Shown here piece by piece: positions 8,856-16,710 of a stretch of DNA of 64,000 bases (position 1 is its first letter; each line of letters opens with the position of its first letter). The notes beneath the pieces were generated by a model. That model ran no database searches. It saw only the letters and a program-made list of their open reading frames with translations, and was not told the origin of the DNA. Origin of the DNA: RHKK01 sp964596245 (GTDB lineage Bacteria; Patescibacteriota; Patescibacteriia; 2-12-FULL-60-25); assembly GCA_964596245.1 (NCBI GenBank), contig CAZQSK010000001.1, positions 118,915 to 182,914 on the forward strand, given 5' to 3'. The position numbers and the translations under genes were made by a program.

Positions 8856-9438
8856 CCTGCATCATCTTCCGAACGCCATTCCGGATGAAAAGGTGGTGCA
8901 TGTGCTGCGCCGGCATCCCATCACATTAATCGGATTGATATTCGGCCTCATTTTCCTTATCTGCTCCCCCTTTGTGGGCTGGATCGTGTTAACAAATACC
9001 CAACCGCTTTTGCTTGAAAACCAAGGCATGATCACGCTCATTCTGATGGGCGGCTCAGCGTTCTTTCTTTTTGCCTGGTTATTCTTGTTCCAAAGTTTCA
9101 TGGATTACTACCTGGACATCTGGATTGTCACGACCAAGCGCGTCCTCAACATTGAACAGACAGGCTTGTTTGCGCGCACCGTGTCTGAATTGCGCCTCAA
9201 TCGCATCCAAGACGTAACCTCAACCGTGAACGGCTTCATCCCGACGCTGTTTGATTACGGTCACATGGAAATCCAAACCGCGGGTGAAAAAGTGCGCTTC
9301 GTCTTTGAACAAATCCCCCATCCGACCCAGGTCAGCAAATCCGTGCTCGAACTCGCCGAATTAAGCCGCCGCGAGAATCTGGACGAAGCGGTTGAACAAT
9401 TTGGCGCGCCCGATCAGCCGAATCATCATACTCACTAA
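8833..9438 (+). CDS. Membrane protein with bacterial PH (bPH2/DUF304) domain
   Basis: About 201 residues. Two transmembrane segments (about residues 32-54 and 69-90) are followed by a PH-like domain: YYLDIWIVTTKRVLNIEQ, then the family tract ELRLNRIQDVT and TLFDYGHMEIQTAG. This is the YdbS/YdbT (DUF304) arrangement. Function in bacteria is unclear; some members are linked to membrane stress. ATG 8833 or ATG 8848 (ATGATTGA, coupled to the upstream stop) may be the start. Confidence 0.8.
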   Translation: MSSSHMIDLHHLPNAIPDEKVVHVLRRHPITLIGLIFGLIFLICSPFVGWIVLTNTQPLLLENQGMITLILMGGSAFFLFAWLFLFQSFMDYYLDIWIVTTKRVLNIEQTGLFARTVSELRLNRIQDVTSTVNGFIPTLFDYGHMEIQTAGEKVRFVFEQIPHPTQVSKSVLELAELSRRENLDEAVEQFGAPDQPNHHTH

Positions 9439-9439
9439 T

Positions 9440-9895
9440 ATGAAACCCCTTTTTCCCGTCCGTCAGACACCAGGCTTGTGCGGACCGGCTACGCTTAAAA
9501 TCATTCTCCAGCACCACGACAAGGAGTACTCGGAAGACGAGTTGGCTAAGCTATGTCAGGTGACGCCGGATACGGCCACCAGCCACACCAAGATTATTGA
9601 AGGCGCAAAAGCCGTCGGGGGGATCGTTGAGACAAAAACAAACGCAACCTTGGATGACTTGCGTGGATATATTGAAAACGAAATTCCGGTGATGGTTGGT
9701 TGGAAAAACGAACTTGGAGACCATTACGGAGTCGTGTATGAGATCGGGAAGTTAAAAGTCTTCATGATGGATCCGGAAACCGAATCAGGCATCCGCATTC
9801 TCCCGATTCCAGAATTTGAAGAGAAGTGGCATGACACCCATGCCGGTGAAAAAACCGAACACTGGATGATGGCGGTAACCAACTTCAAAGGCTAA
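9440..9895 (+). CDS. C39-like cysteine peptidase
   Basis: 151 residues forming a papain-like C39 fold. The catalytic Cys sits in GLCGPATLKIIL near the N-terminus, a His in GDHYGVVYEI near residue 98, and an Asp in MMDPE near 113, which together form the expected Cys-His-Asp triad. There is no signal peptide, transporter or ATPase domain, so it is a stand-alone cytosolic domain rather than a bacteriocin exporter. The substrate is unknown. The ATG is 2 bases after the stop of the PH-domain gene. Confidence 0.75.
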   Translation: MKPLFPVRQTPGLCGPATLKIILQHHDKEYSEDELAKLCQVTPDTATSHTKIIEGAKAVGGIVETKTNATLDDLRGYIENEIPVMVGWKNELGDHYGVVYEIGKLKVFMMDPETESGIRILPIPEFEEKWHDTHAGEKTEHWMMAVTNFKG

Positions 9896-10578
9896 GCAAC
9901 AGAAGCTGTCGGAATATCCCGGCAGCTTTTTGCTTGAATGAATTGCGAACGATCACGAGAAAGACTCTCCCCTGTTAGCGCTTCGTACTCTTTGATTTGA
10001 TCTTCGATTGAAAGCCAGACCCTCCCACGCAAACGCGCCTTCAAAACGGAATTGCCGCGAACGGATTCCACAAGCGAAACCGCATCTGCCACAGACAAAC
10101 GGCCGTACATGAGGCCGGATGGCATGCAGACGCCGGTTGCGGCGAAACGATGTCCGCCCAAATGACTACAACCAAACACATCGATATTCCCTCCCGCCCC
10201 TTTCCGAACTGCTTCAAGAACAGCAGGTCCCTGTCGTCCGCAACACACATCATGTCCGCCATGAATACAGATGTAGATGCTTAGCCGTGAAATCGACTCG
10301 GAAGGAAATAAGGGTTTGCCCTCGATATGTGACGCGATCAACGCTTCTACCTGATCAGCAGGAACATTCCGATACATCACTTCATCAGGATGAATGCGCA
10401 CATTTATTCCATCGCCTGCACTTGTATCAATATAGAAACGATACTCTTTTTTCGGATCAGGAGCGAAAGCGAGCTGATCTGGATTACAGGAAACAAAAAT
10501 CAGACGCGATTTCGGACTCGCGGTACCAATCAGGGGCTCGCCAACACCCGCTGCCAACTCACTGCAGGAGGTGATCAT
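9892..10578 (-). CDS. Sucrase/ferredoxin-like (Apd1-type) protein
   Basis: About 228 residues. The C-terminal thioredoxin-like ferredoxin part carries HGGHDVCCGRQG, the H-Cys pair region typical of the Suc_Fer-like family, and later GCSHLGGHRFAATGVCMP, whose Cys and His residues are candidate 2Fe-2S ligands. Characterised eukaryotic relatives (Apd1, Aim32) bind a 2Fe-2S cluster with mixed Cys/His ligation. An N-terminal Cys (ITSCSEL) is also kept. It overlaps the upstream DUF1232 gene by about 20 bp and the convergent C39 gene by 4 bp. ATG 10599 is an alternative start. Confidence 0.75.
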   Translation of the reverse strand: MITSCSELAAGVGEPLIGTASPKSRLIFVSCNPDQLAFAPDPKKEYRFYIDTSAGDGINVRIHPDEVMYRNVPADQVEALIASHIEGKPLFPSESISRLSIYICIHGGHDVCCGRQGPAVLEAVRKGAGGNIDVFGCSHLGGHRFAATGVCMPSGLMYGRLSVADAVSLVESVRGNSVLKARLRGRVWLSIEDQIKEYEALTGESLSRDRSQFIQAKSCRDIPTASVA

Positions 10579-10822
10579 TCTTTTTGTCTTCCTTATCAAG
10601 ATACGTATTCGCCGCGTGAATCAAATACCAGGAGGCAAAACCAACCAGCCCCAAGTCATCGAGCCAGCCAATGATTGGGGCGATATCAGGCAATAGATCG
10701 ATCGGCCAAAATAAGTAGACAGCCGCAAGAACGACGCCGACTTTCGGCTTCCAATCAGCCTTCCCATCCTTGAGAAAAGCCCAGATTCCACGTAGGTCCG
10801 GGATGAATCGTGTATGGCGCAT
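10559..10822 (-). CDS. DUF1232 (YkvA-like) membrane protein
   Basis: About 87 residues. The DUF1232 signature is complete: YLFWPIDLLPDIAPIIGWLDDLGL, a hydrophobic hairpin with the conserved P-D-x-x-P-D pattern. Role unknown. ATG 10822 is preferred because CATACT lies six bases upstream (leaderless). The divergent P-type ATPase gene has a mirrored promoter 20 bases away. Confidence 0.85.
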   Translation of the reverse strand: MRHTRFIPDLRGIWAFLKDGKADWKPKVGVVLAAVYLFWPIDLLPDIAPIIGWLDDLGLVGFASWYLIHAANTYLDKEDKKNDHLLQ

Positions 10823-10828
10823 ACGGGC

Positions 10829-10834
10829 AGTATG
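10829..10834 (-). promoter_or_regulatory. -10 box for leaderless DUF1232 transcript
   Basis: CATACT, six bases before ATG 10822 on the minus strand. Confidence 0.45.
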
Positions 10835-10842
10835 ACACATGC

Positions 10843-10848
10843 TAGACT
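10843..10848 (+). promoter_or_regulatory. Extended -10 box for the degenerate P-type ATPase gene
   Basis: TGC-TAGACT, seven bases before ATG 10856, back to back with the DUF1232 promoter. Confidence 0.55.
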
Positions 10849-10855
10849 GCCGGGC

Positions 10856-12601
10856 ATGTCCAGGGAATGGGCCGGTGAGTGGTCGGTAGAAGTCGCTATC
10901 CTAGCCTTACCCGCTTTGGCTTTTGCCGTTTCTCGCCTTTGGCCGGAAACCGTCCCATTTCTTGCCGCGGCCGCCATCATCGCGACCATCCCCATCGCTC
11001 TTTCTGCTTTCCGAGGGCTTTTGGAGCGCACGTTGCCGGCGGAACTCCTTCATCTTGTCGGACTCATCCTTCTCATGTGGATGTTCGAGTGGGAACTTGC
11101 CGCCATCATCACTATCTTTTTTAACGGGTTAAGACTGTTCCAGGCTTTAGCCGAAAAACGCGTACGCCGTACCTTGCATGAGCCACTCGCCGCAGCGACA
11201 GATGGGAGCCCACAACGCATTTCCAACGACGGGTTGGTTAACGGAGGCATGGCGCATGTGGAGCAATCCGTGCTCACGGGTGAACGACGCACATTGGAAA
11301 AAGTGAGTGGGGATTACGTATGGGCCGGAAGCGTGATACGCGCGGGCTCGTTAGACATACAGTCTTTCGCAACCGGGGAAGCAACTGTTGCAGGGCGTAT
11401 CAGCCGTCTCCAGGCATTTGCACCAAAACCATCATTCATTCCCCCACTCATGATGGCTGCCTTGGCGCTTGGGGCCTGGCTTTGGTTGCATGATCTCAGT
11501 ATGACCATCGGCTTCCTCTTGCTTGCATCGACAGATCCACGCAGCTCGAGCACTCCAATGGCGGCTTTGGCCGTGCTCGCATCAGCCGCCAGACGCGGAG
11601 TCATCTTTAAGGATCAAAAACACTTAGAACGTTTCGCAGAGATGCAACAACTCGCCCTGGATAAAAGTGGACTCTTTGCCCAGCGCGTCATCCGCGTCGG
11701 GCAACTAGATCATGATCCGCGCACCAGTCATGCCTTTATTTGGGAGTGTTTAGCGGTGGCCGAAAAACCGAGCGAGCACGCCGTGGGACGAGCCATTTTT
11801 CGACAAGCCGTGAAAGAAGTCGGCCAGGTACCACACCCGGAACAATTCCAACAGATTCCAGGGAAAGGCGTCACCGCACGCGTCTCAGGACATGATCTGC
11901 TTGTTGGAACGGCGGAATTGCTTCGTGAGCGTCAAGCGACCTTTGATGGAGCCTGGCTTTCCGGCGCAACGACCACACTCTCCTCAAACACCACGGACGT
12001 GTTCATCGCCGTAAACGGAGAATGTATCGGTCGGCTACGGGTGCACGAGGACGCGCCGATGGGAATAAAAGAAACCGTGACCGCGTTGCAAGAACTCGGT
12101 CTCAAGCGCGTCATCCTCTTAAGTCGCGACCCCTTGCGCAGCACCGCCCATCTAGCCTTGGCCATAGGCATCGATGAATACCACTCCGGATTAAGGGCCG
12201 AAGAGCGCCATTTTGAATTGGGGCGCTTGGCGCGGAAGGGATCGCTCGGCCTCATATGGGACGGCCGCACCGATACAAGCGCGGCTCAACGTGCAGACAT
12301 AAAAATCGTGTACGGACCGACCACGCTCGCCTCATTCGAAGCGGGAGATGTCATCCTTATAGGCGAAAACCTGGATCGTTTGCCTTACGCCATCCAACGA
12401 GCCCGTCGATTGCAATCGTTTTTGAAGCAAGCGCCTTGGTTTTGGGTCTCGCCACTATTTATCGGTGCTGTCCTTTTAAGCCTGAACGTGGCTGGGCCTG
12501 TGGTTGCCGCATTCCTGGGCATTCTGGCTTCCGGAGCACCGCTTATAGGCGCTTCACGCTTGTTAGATATTCCGCATGGACAAAGCGGAGAAAAAGCGTG
12601 A
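10856..12601 (+). CDS. Degenerate P1B-type (heavy-metal) ATPase-like protein
   Basis: About 581 residues with P1B-ATPase architecture: hydrophobic N-terminal helices, actuator domain with LTGE (about residue 140), a further helix pair, P/N domains and two terminal helices. The catalytic motifs are eroded. The phosphorylation loop reads DKSGLFA instead of DKTGTLT (Asp269 kept). The metal-site CPC/SPC motif is absent (STDPRSS at that place). The TGD site reads SRDP and the GDGxNDAPAL hinge reads WDGRTDTSAAQ. I expect no metal transport by the standard cycle; a scaffold, sensor or decaying gene are possible. The frame is open throughout, which argues for retained function. The CAP-domain gene overlaps its 3' end. 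Confidence 0.75.
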   Translation: MSREWAGEWSVEVAILALPALAFAVSRLWPETVPFLAAAAIIATIPIALSAFRGLLERTLPAELLHLVGLILLMWMFEWELAAIITIFFNGLRLFQALAEKRVRRTLHEPLAAATDGSPQRISNDGLVNGGMAHVEQSVLTGERRTLEKVSGDYVWAGSVIRAGSLDIQSFATGEATVAGRISRLQAFAPKPSFIPPLMMAALALGAWLWLHDLSMTIGFLLLASTDPRSSSTPMAALAVLASAARRGVIFKDQKHLERFAEMQQLALDKSGLFAQRVIRVGQLDHDPRTSHAFIWECLAVAEKPSEHAVGRAIFRQAVKEVGQVPHPEQFQQIPGKGVTARVSGHDLLVGTAELLRERQATFDGAWLSGATTTLSSNTTDVFIAVNGECIGRLRVHEDAPMGIKETVTALQELGLKRVILLSRDPLRSTAHLALAIGIDEYHSGLRAEERHFELGRLARKGSLGLIWDGRTDTSAAQRADIKIVYGPTTLASFEAGDVILIGENLDRLPYAIQRARRLQSFLKQAPWFWVSPLFIGAVLLSLNVAGPVVAAFLGILASGAPLIGASRLLDIPHGQSGEKA

Positions 12602-13418
12602 AAATACTCCCATGCTTCGGCACGTTAAAGATTTACTGCTTCCACATGAAGGCAATAGCCATCATCCGAAGCTCCTGCGTCACAAACATTTATTCGGCAT
12701 GAGCGCTTTTTTGCTGTTGCTCAATTTTTCATCGCTTGCGATTTCCCTTGCGTTGCCCGGCGGTCAAGCTCAATCAACCGCGATCAGCCGCGAAACCATC
12801 GTCGCACTCACCAATCGCACGAGAGAAAAGGAAGAGGTACCGTTACTTGTCATGGATACGCGCCTAAACGAAGCGGCTCAAAAAAAAGCCGATGAGATGG
12901 CGACGCTTGGATACTTCGCGCACACCTCACCTGAAGGAAAAACGGCTCTCGATTTCATCCGCAATCACGGCTATGTCATGCAATACGCGGCCGAAAATCT
13001 TGCCGTTCGCTATACTCAAGCGGAAGATGTTCAACAAGGCTGGCTACTTAGTCCATCCCATCGCCGCAACATTCTTGATCCAAACTACCAAGACATCGGC
13101 GTTGGGTATTCCCAAGGAACCTATAAAAATGAACCGGCAATCTTCGTGGTTCAGCTCTTCGGACAGGAGAAAGCGAATGCGATCGTCAACGGAACGCGCG
13201 CAAGCTCAACAACATTTGTCCCCGCGGCCACAACCGCAACGAGTCCGCTCGCAGGGTTACTCAATGAAGCGGCGAAACGTTTGGATGTATTTTTCATCCT
13301 CTTCCTTTCAGCATTAATGCTCATCGCCTTTAGCATTCGGTTCCAGTTCAAACATATTGCATCCATGGCTCACGCTATGGGCGTAATCGGCCTCGCCTTT
13401 GTCCTGCTCCTCTCCTAA
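12576..13418 (+). CDS. CAP/SCP-domain secreted or membrane-tethered protein
   Basis: 280 residues. A hydrophobic helix near residues 42-60 is followed by a CAP domain: LTNRTREKEEVPLLVMDTRLNEAAQKKADEMA, then YFAHTSPEGKT, YAAENLAVRYT and LLSPSHRRNILDPNYQDIGVGY. The His/Glu positions of the CAP cavity are present. Two C-terminal membrane helices (about 230-280) follow an Ala/Thr linker, so the domain is held at the outer face of the membrane. ATG 12576 overlaps the upstream gene by 26 bp; ATG 12612 is an alternative. It ends at a strong terminator. Confidence 0.85.
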   Translation: MDKAEKKRENTPMLRHVKDLLLPHEGNSHHPKLLRHKHLFGMSAFLLLLNFSSLAISLALPGGQAQSTAISRETIVALTNRTREKEEVPLLVMDTRLNEAAQKKADEMATLGYFAHTSPEGKTALDFIRNHGYVMQYAAENLAVRYTQAEDVQQGWLLSPSHRRNILDPNYQDIGVGYSQGTYKNEPAIFVVQLFGQEKANAIVNGTRASSTTFVPAATTATSPLAGLLNEAAKRLDVFFILFLSALMLIAFSIRFQFKHIASMAHAMGVIGLAFVLLLS

Positions 13419-13420
13419 TA

Positions 13421-13452
13421 AAAAACACCCACATCAGGGGGTGTTTTTTATT
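13421..13452. terminator. Bidirectional terminator
   Basis: Stem AACACCC / GGGTGTT with A-run before and T-run after, between the convergent CAP and cupredoxin genes. Confidence 0.85.
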
Positions 13453-13454
13453 AC

Positions 13455-13955
13455 CTACTTCGTCGCTTGTACCGCCCCGACAATAACCGTTCCTGACATT
13501 CCTTTGTGAATGGAGCAGTTATACTTATATGTCCCGGTAGCGGTGAACTTCCGGCTGAAGGTCTTGCCAGGAGCAACGCTTCCCGAATCCCACAAGAGCG
13601 CGCCACTCGCATCAGTCGAAGTATGATTCATCTTGCCCACATTCTTCCAAACAACTGTGTCGCCCTGATTCACGGCCACAATCTGAGGTGAAAAAATATT
13701 GTCTTTCATTTCAACAACCACGGTCTTAGGAACAACCGTTGTACCCGATGGCTTCTTGGGCGTCGGGGCCGGAGCAGGCGTCGGCTTAGGGGTAGGGGTC
13801 GGTGCTGGTGTCGGCGACGGTGCAACGACGGGTGGAGCTGCCGGCGCAGGTTGCGGCGCAACAGCCGGGGCAGGAGCACAGCCCTGTCCGGCTAGAGCGA
13901 GAGCGAAGACGGGGACAAGAATACGAGTTGCGAGATGCGCGATGCGTGAAGTCAT
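13455..13955 (-). CDS. Secreted cupredoxin (blue-copper) with Pro-rich linker
   Basis: 166 residues. An N-terminal export signal ends at a Cys (AGQGC; a weak lipobox, so lipoprotein status is uncertain). A long Pro/Ala/Thr linker (about 28-70) leads to a plastocyanin-like domain. The copper ligands are all visible: His in KMNHTS and the C-terminal loop C-SI-H-KG-M, the type-1 spacing of amicyanin/plastocyanin-like proteins. It could bind copper or carry electrons at the cell surface. No electron-transport partner is encoded nearby. Confidence 0.85.
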   Translation of the reverse strand: MTSRIAHLATRILVPVFALALAGQGCAPAPAVAPQPAPAAPPVVAPSPTPAPTPTPKPTPAPAPTPKKPSGTTVVPKTVVVEMKDNIFSPQIVAVNQGDTVVWKNVGKMNHTSTDASGALLWDSGSVAPGKTFSRKFTATGTYKYNCSIHKGMSGTVIVGAVQATK

Positions 13956-13970
13956 ATGTGTTTAAAAGGA

Positions 13971-14843
13971 TTAATCAAATGTTGGTGCTTCTGTCATCTC
14001 TGTGACCGGATTGTAGTCGGTTTGAGATTCAACCTGCGTTCCGAAGGTGTAATTGGCGTAAAACGCATCCGGGATATCATCGATCTTCTTGTTCCAATCA
14101 CTTCCATAGAGAGAACGGGCTAACTCCTCGGTCTTCACCCAGCGCAACACTCCCCCGCGACCAACGGCATACACTTTAGGATCCGTGATGAACTTCACCA
14201 TGCGTGCACCCGGGCGATACGTTACGTTGGCACCCAATGCATACATACTCAATCTCTCAGCACTCACAGACTTTACACCCAAGAAATCAGCGTACCAGGT
14301 GGCGTACACGCGACCATTCGGGAACGCGTGACGCTTTCCATCGGCGCCGATATAGTACACGGCCTTACACGGATGATCGGCGCTTGCGACGGACGGACAG
14401 ATAAGCTTGAGCAAGGTGCGTCCCGGGATTTCACCCGTATAAGCTGTCTCGGTTGGGGTCGGTGCGGGCGTCTGGCTTGGATACGATGCGCGACTCGGAT
14501 AGGCATCCATGTATTCGCGATATGAATTCCACACGACGGTCGAACGGTCAGCTGCCGTATCTAAGAATTGCTGACCAATCCAACCACGAGCGCCGTTGTA
14601 CTCAACGTAGAACCAACCGTCCGTGAATCCGATCACGGATACGGTTGCACGCGCCGACAAAGTCGTAAGAATTCTGGAACCATCAATACAGGCCTCGCTA
14701 CGCATAAACACGGCTGACTTAATCGTCCCCTGACCCGAGTACTGATACACCGGATCCACGTAACATCCACCGGCCAAAGCCATGGCCGGAGCCAAACCAA
14801 ACAATACCGCTGATAAGGTAAGCGATGAGAAGAAGCGTTTCAT
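13971..14843 (-). CDS. Secreted SH3b-like protein with a shared C-terminal surface domain
   Basis: 290 residues. Signal peptide to about residue 25, then an SH3b-like domain (about 28-95: SEACIDGSRILTTLSARATVSVIGFTDG with GWFYVEYNGARGWIG), a Pro/Thr linker, then a C-terminal domain of about 130 residues beginning DHPCKAVYYIGADGKRHAFP and ending FYANYTFGTQV. The same domain ends the protein at 18082-19017 with nearly the same motifs (NVTYRPG, MVKF, TDPKVYAV, YGSDWNKKIDDI). I associate this domain with CPR surface proteins, but no function is known to me. TATCAT lies 9 bases before the ATG. Confidence 0.75.
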   Translation of the reverse strand: MKRFFSSLTLSAVLFGLAPAMALAGGCYVDPVYQYSGQGTIKSAVFMRSEACIDGSRILTTLSARATVSVIGFTDGWFYVEYNGARGWIGQQFLDTAADRSTVVWNSYREYMDAYPSRASYPSQTPAPTPTETAYTGEIPGRTLLKLICPSVASADHPCKAVYYIGADGKRHAFPNGRVYATWYADFLGVKSVSAERLSMYALGANVTYRPGARMVKFITDPKVYAVGRGGVLRWVKTEELARSLYGSDWNKKIDDIPDAFYANYTFGTQVESQTDYNPVTEMTEAPTFD

Positions 14844-14890
14844 AATACTCTAATGATAGACCAAAAGCCGACCGCGGGCGACTCCGGGCC

Positions 14891-14919
14891 TTGCCAAAGC
14901 TGCAAAACTGAGCTATAAA
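14891..14919 (+). promoter_or_regulatory. Promoter of tRNA-His
   Basis: TTGCCA, 17-base spacer, TATAAA; transcription would begin about 14 bases before the tRNA. Confidence 0.7.
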
Positions 14920-14939
14920 TACCCCGCAAAACGCACCAC

Positions 14940-15015
14940 GGTGGCTATGGTGAAGAGGTTATCACAGCGGGTTGTGGTCCCGTTATCATGGGTTCGATTC
15001 CCATTAGCCACCCCA
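14940..15015 (+). tRNA. tRNA-His (anticodon GUG)
   Basis: Acceptor GTGGCTA pairs with TAGCCAC. The encoded extra G at position -1 faces discriminator C, the identity element of tRNA-His. Anticodon loop TTGTGGT gives GUG, T-loop GGTTCGATTCC, CCA encoded. Confidence 0.95.
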
Positions 15016-15016
15016 C

Positions 15017-15049
15017 AAAAACACGACCCGTTCGGGTCGTGTTTTTATT
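15017..15049. terminator. Terminator of tRNA-His (also usable on the minus strand)
   Basis: Stem ACACGACCC / GGGTCGTGT with a T-run, directly after the tRNA. Confidence 0.85.
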
Positions 15050-15053
15050 TCGC

Positions 15054-15626
15054 TTATTGCATGGCGAGCTCAATCGGAGCGGCCTGCACAACAGCGAGCG
15101 GCTTGTTCCAGAAGGCATTACCGTTACGGGCAGCCTTGGCAGCATAACCGTTCTTCACGTTACAGCTGTTATGACACTGCACCGCATAGTCCACGTACTT
15201 CGGATAGCGATTGCGTTCCAAGTACTTGATCGTCCAGTTGGCAGAACACACGAGGTCTTCGGCACAAGCGATGGAGATCTTGTGAAGCTTATAGTGAATC
15301 TGGAAGTACCCACGAGCCTTACCACCGTCACCGATCACGGTTGAACGGTTGGAAGATTCGTTCCAGAGCATGCCCAAAAGGGTTTTGGCACAGGCTTCGC
15401 CATAGCCATTCTCCTTACAGACGCTCAGCAAGACCTCCTGAACCGTAGGCTGAATAGCCTTAGTCTCGGATTCGGTCTGAGCGATCTGGGCCGTCTGAAC
15501 AACCGGTTCAGAAGCCTTAGCAGAGGCCGTCATCTGGGAATTGGTAAGGGTGATAGCCAAGAGGAACACCGCAACGATTTTGCGATAGTTCACCATCAGC
15601 ATTTGGATCTTGTTGAGTTTGTTCAT
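15054..15626 (-). CDS. Secreted lysozyme-like (transglycosylase-type) protein
   Basis: About 190 residues. Signal peptide (YRKIVAVFLLAITLTNSQMTASAKA), a Thr/Gln-rich linker, then a compact lysozyme-like domain: catalytic Glu candidate in MLWNESSNRS, GGKARGYFQIHY (the family G-x-x-Q motif), and a C-terminal WTIKYLERNRYP and QCHNSC region. Four or more Cys suggest disulfides. It probably cleaves peptidoglycan at the cell's own wall or a host's; which is not decidable. ATG 15626 is chosen; it leaves a leader of about 45 bases from a strong promoter and has no Shine-Dalgarno. Confidence 0.7.
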   Translation of the reverse strand: MNKLNKIQMLMVNYRKIVAVFLLAITLTNSQMTASAKASEPVVQTAQIAQTESETKAIQPTVQEVLLSVCKENGYGEACAKTLLGMLWNESSNRSTVIGDGGKARGYFQIHYKLHKISIACAEDLVCSANWTIKYLERNRYPKYVDYAVQCHNSCNVKNGYAAKAARNGNAFWNKPLAVVQAAPIELAMQ

Positions 15627-15678
15627 AATGGGTTTGCCCTGAATCGCGAACCGGAGGGTTTGCGATATTGGACCGAAC

Positions 15679-15707
15679 ACTATAACACAAAAAGAGCCTT
15701 TTGTCAA
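15679..15707 (-). promoter_or_regulatory. Consensus sigma-70 promoter of the lysozyme-like gene
   Basis: TTGACA, 17-base spacer, TATAGT on the minus strand. The TTGACAAAAGGC start is identical to that of the island D promoter at 26185. Confidence 0.8.
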
Positions 15708-15729
15708 TCAAAATAGACTTATTTCAAGG

Positions 15730-15912
15730 CTAATATAAGCCATTAATGCTAAGACTAGCACCGCAAAAATAGGCTTAGTTAAGAGGTGTACCTCTTCCCC
15801 AAATCCCCTTTTTCTGTCATGGTGGTAGCAAACCAATGAAACGGATCGTTTATTTGCTCATTTGAGAGCAGAAATACCGTGTACCACTTTGTACGCATTG
15901 GTAAGAACTACT
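15730..15912 (+). promoter_or_regulatory. Putative structured leader of the cold-shock gene
   Basis: 183 bases without a gene before the cold-shock start. Just upstream of the ATG are two small hairpins: GCTC/GAGAGC around 15855-15872 and GTGTAC / GTACGC with loop CACTTT around 15880-15897. Long structured leaders are known for cspA-type mRNAs; the role here is inferred. Confidence 0.35.
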
Positions 15913-16128
15913 ATGAAGGGAATTATCGCTGGTAAGAACGACGAAAAGGGTTTTGGCTTCATCACCCCGGAAGGAATGGAAAACAAGAAGGAAAACAACG
16001 TGTTCTTCCACACGTCCGCCCTCGTTGGCGTGCGTTTCGAGGAATTGGCTGAAGGTATGACGGTTGAGTTCGAAAAGCAGGACTCTGACAAGGGTCCGCG
16101 CGCCGTCGACGTGAAGCTCGTTGCCTAA
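15913..16128 (+). CDS. Cold-shock domain protein
   Basis: 71 residues, a single OB-fold cold-shock domain. RNP1 KGFGFI and RNP2 VFFHTSAL are both intact, with a short charged insert between (MENKKENN). These proteins bind single-stranded RNA or DNA and act as RNA chaperones. ATG 15913 gives the canonical N-terminus MKGIIAG; a longer frame from 15862 adds non-family residues. AAG-rich codon use fits a highly expressed gene. Terminator follows. Confidence 0.93.
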   Translation: MKGIIAGKNDEKGFGFITPEGMENKKENNVFFHTSALVGVRFEELAEGMTVEFEKQDSDKGPRAVDVKLVA

Positions 16129-16143
16129 TCGATCGTTCGATTC

Positions 16144-16179
16144 AAAAGCCGGCCTCGTAAGGGGTCGGCTTTTGTTTTA
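16144..16179 (+). terminator. Terminator of the cold-shock gene
   Basis: Stem AAAGCCGgCC / GGggTCGGCTTT followed by a T-rich run. Confidence 0.75.
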
Positions 16180-16185
16180 TGCTCC

Positions 16186-16707
16186 ATGCATGTGAGACGA
16201 ACAAAACCAACGGTCGTCGTGAACGACCTCATGCAAAAAAACTACCGGTACGTATTAACCGAGCCGGAAGGAAAAAACTTCGATCCGGAGTTCCGTCCCA
16301 TGCTGACGCCAAAGCAAATGCTCGAGCTTGGCGTATTTGGCGGCAAATACATGAGCGACTGTCGCGACGAATTCCCCGCATCTTGGTTTAGACATGCAAA
16401 ACTCAGCCACGATCGCCATGATCCCAAATTAAACTTCTTTGGCGTCAACGCCAGCCAATCACTGGCGATTTGGAAAAAGAACGGCTGGATTTATAAAGAT
16501 GATCCGCGGGGCTGGTTCCAATGGTACTGCCGATACTACATGGGACGGCGCTTACCAGATGAGGATCGTCGCCAGATCAAACGATGGAAAGCGATAGTTC
16601 GACATGTGATGCAAATTCGGAACAATTGCGAACGCGGCGATTTCTCCTGTCATCGCAAACAGCGTCAGGCCGTCCTCCACTGGGCCTACGACAGCCGCAA
16701 AATCTAG
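16186..16707 (+). CDS. Conserved protein of unknown function (W/Y-rich)
   Basis: 173 residues. I recall this protein from many bacteria and some fungi but know no assigned function. The conserved tracts are TPKQMLELGVFGGKYM near residue 41, FPASWF near 63, LNFFGVNASQSL near 82, DPRGWFQWYCRYYMGRR near 107 and a C-terminal CHRKQRQAVLHWAYDSRKI. There is no signal peptide or membrane helix. The next gene begins 3 bases after the stop, so the two are co-transcribed. Confidence 0.75.
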   Translation: MHVRRTKPTVVVNDLMQKNYRYVLTEPEGKNFDPEFRPMLTPKQMLELGVFGGKYMSDCRDEFPASWFRHAKLSHDRHDPKLNFFGVNASQSLAIWKKNGWIYKDDPRGWFQWYCRYYMGRRLPDEDRRQIKRWKAIVRHVMQIRNNCERGDFSCHRKQRQAVLHWAYDSRKI

Positions 16708-16710
16708 AAT

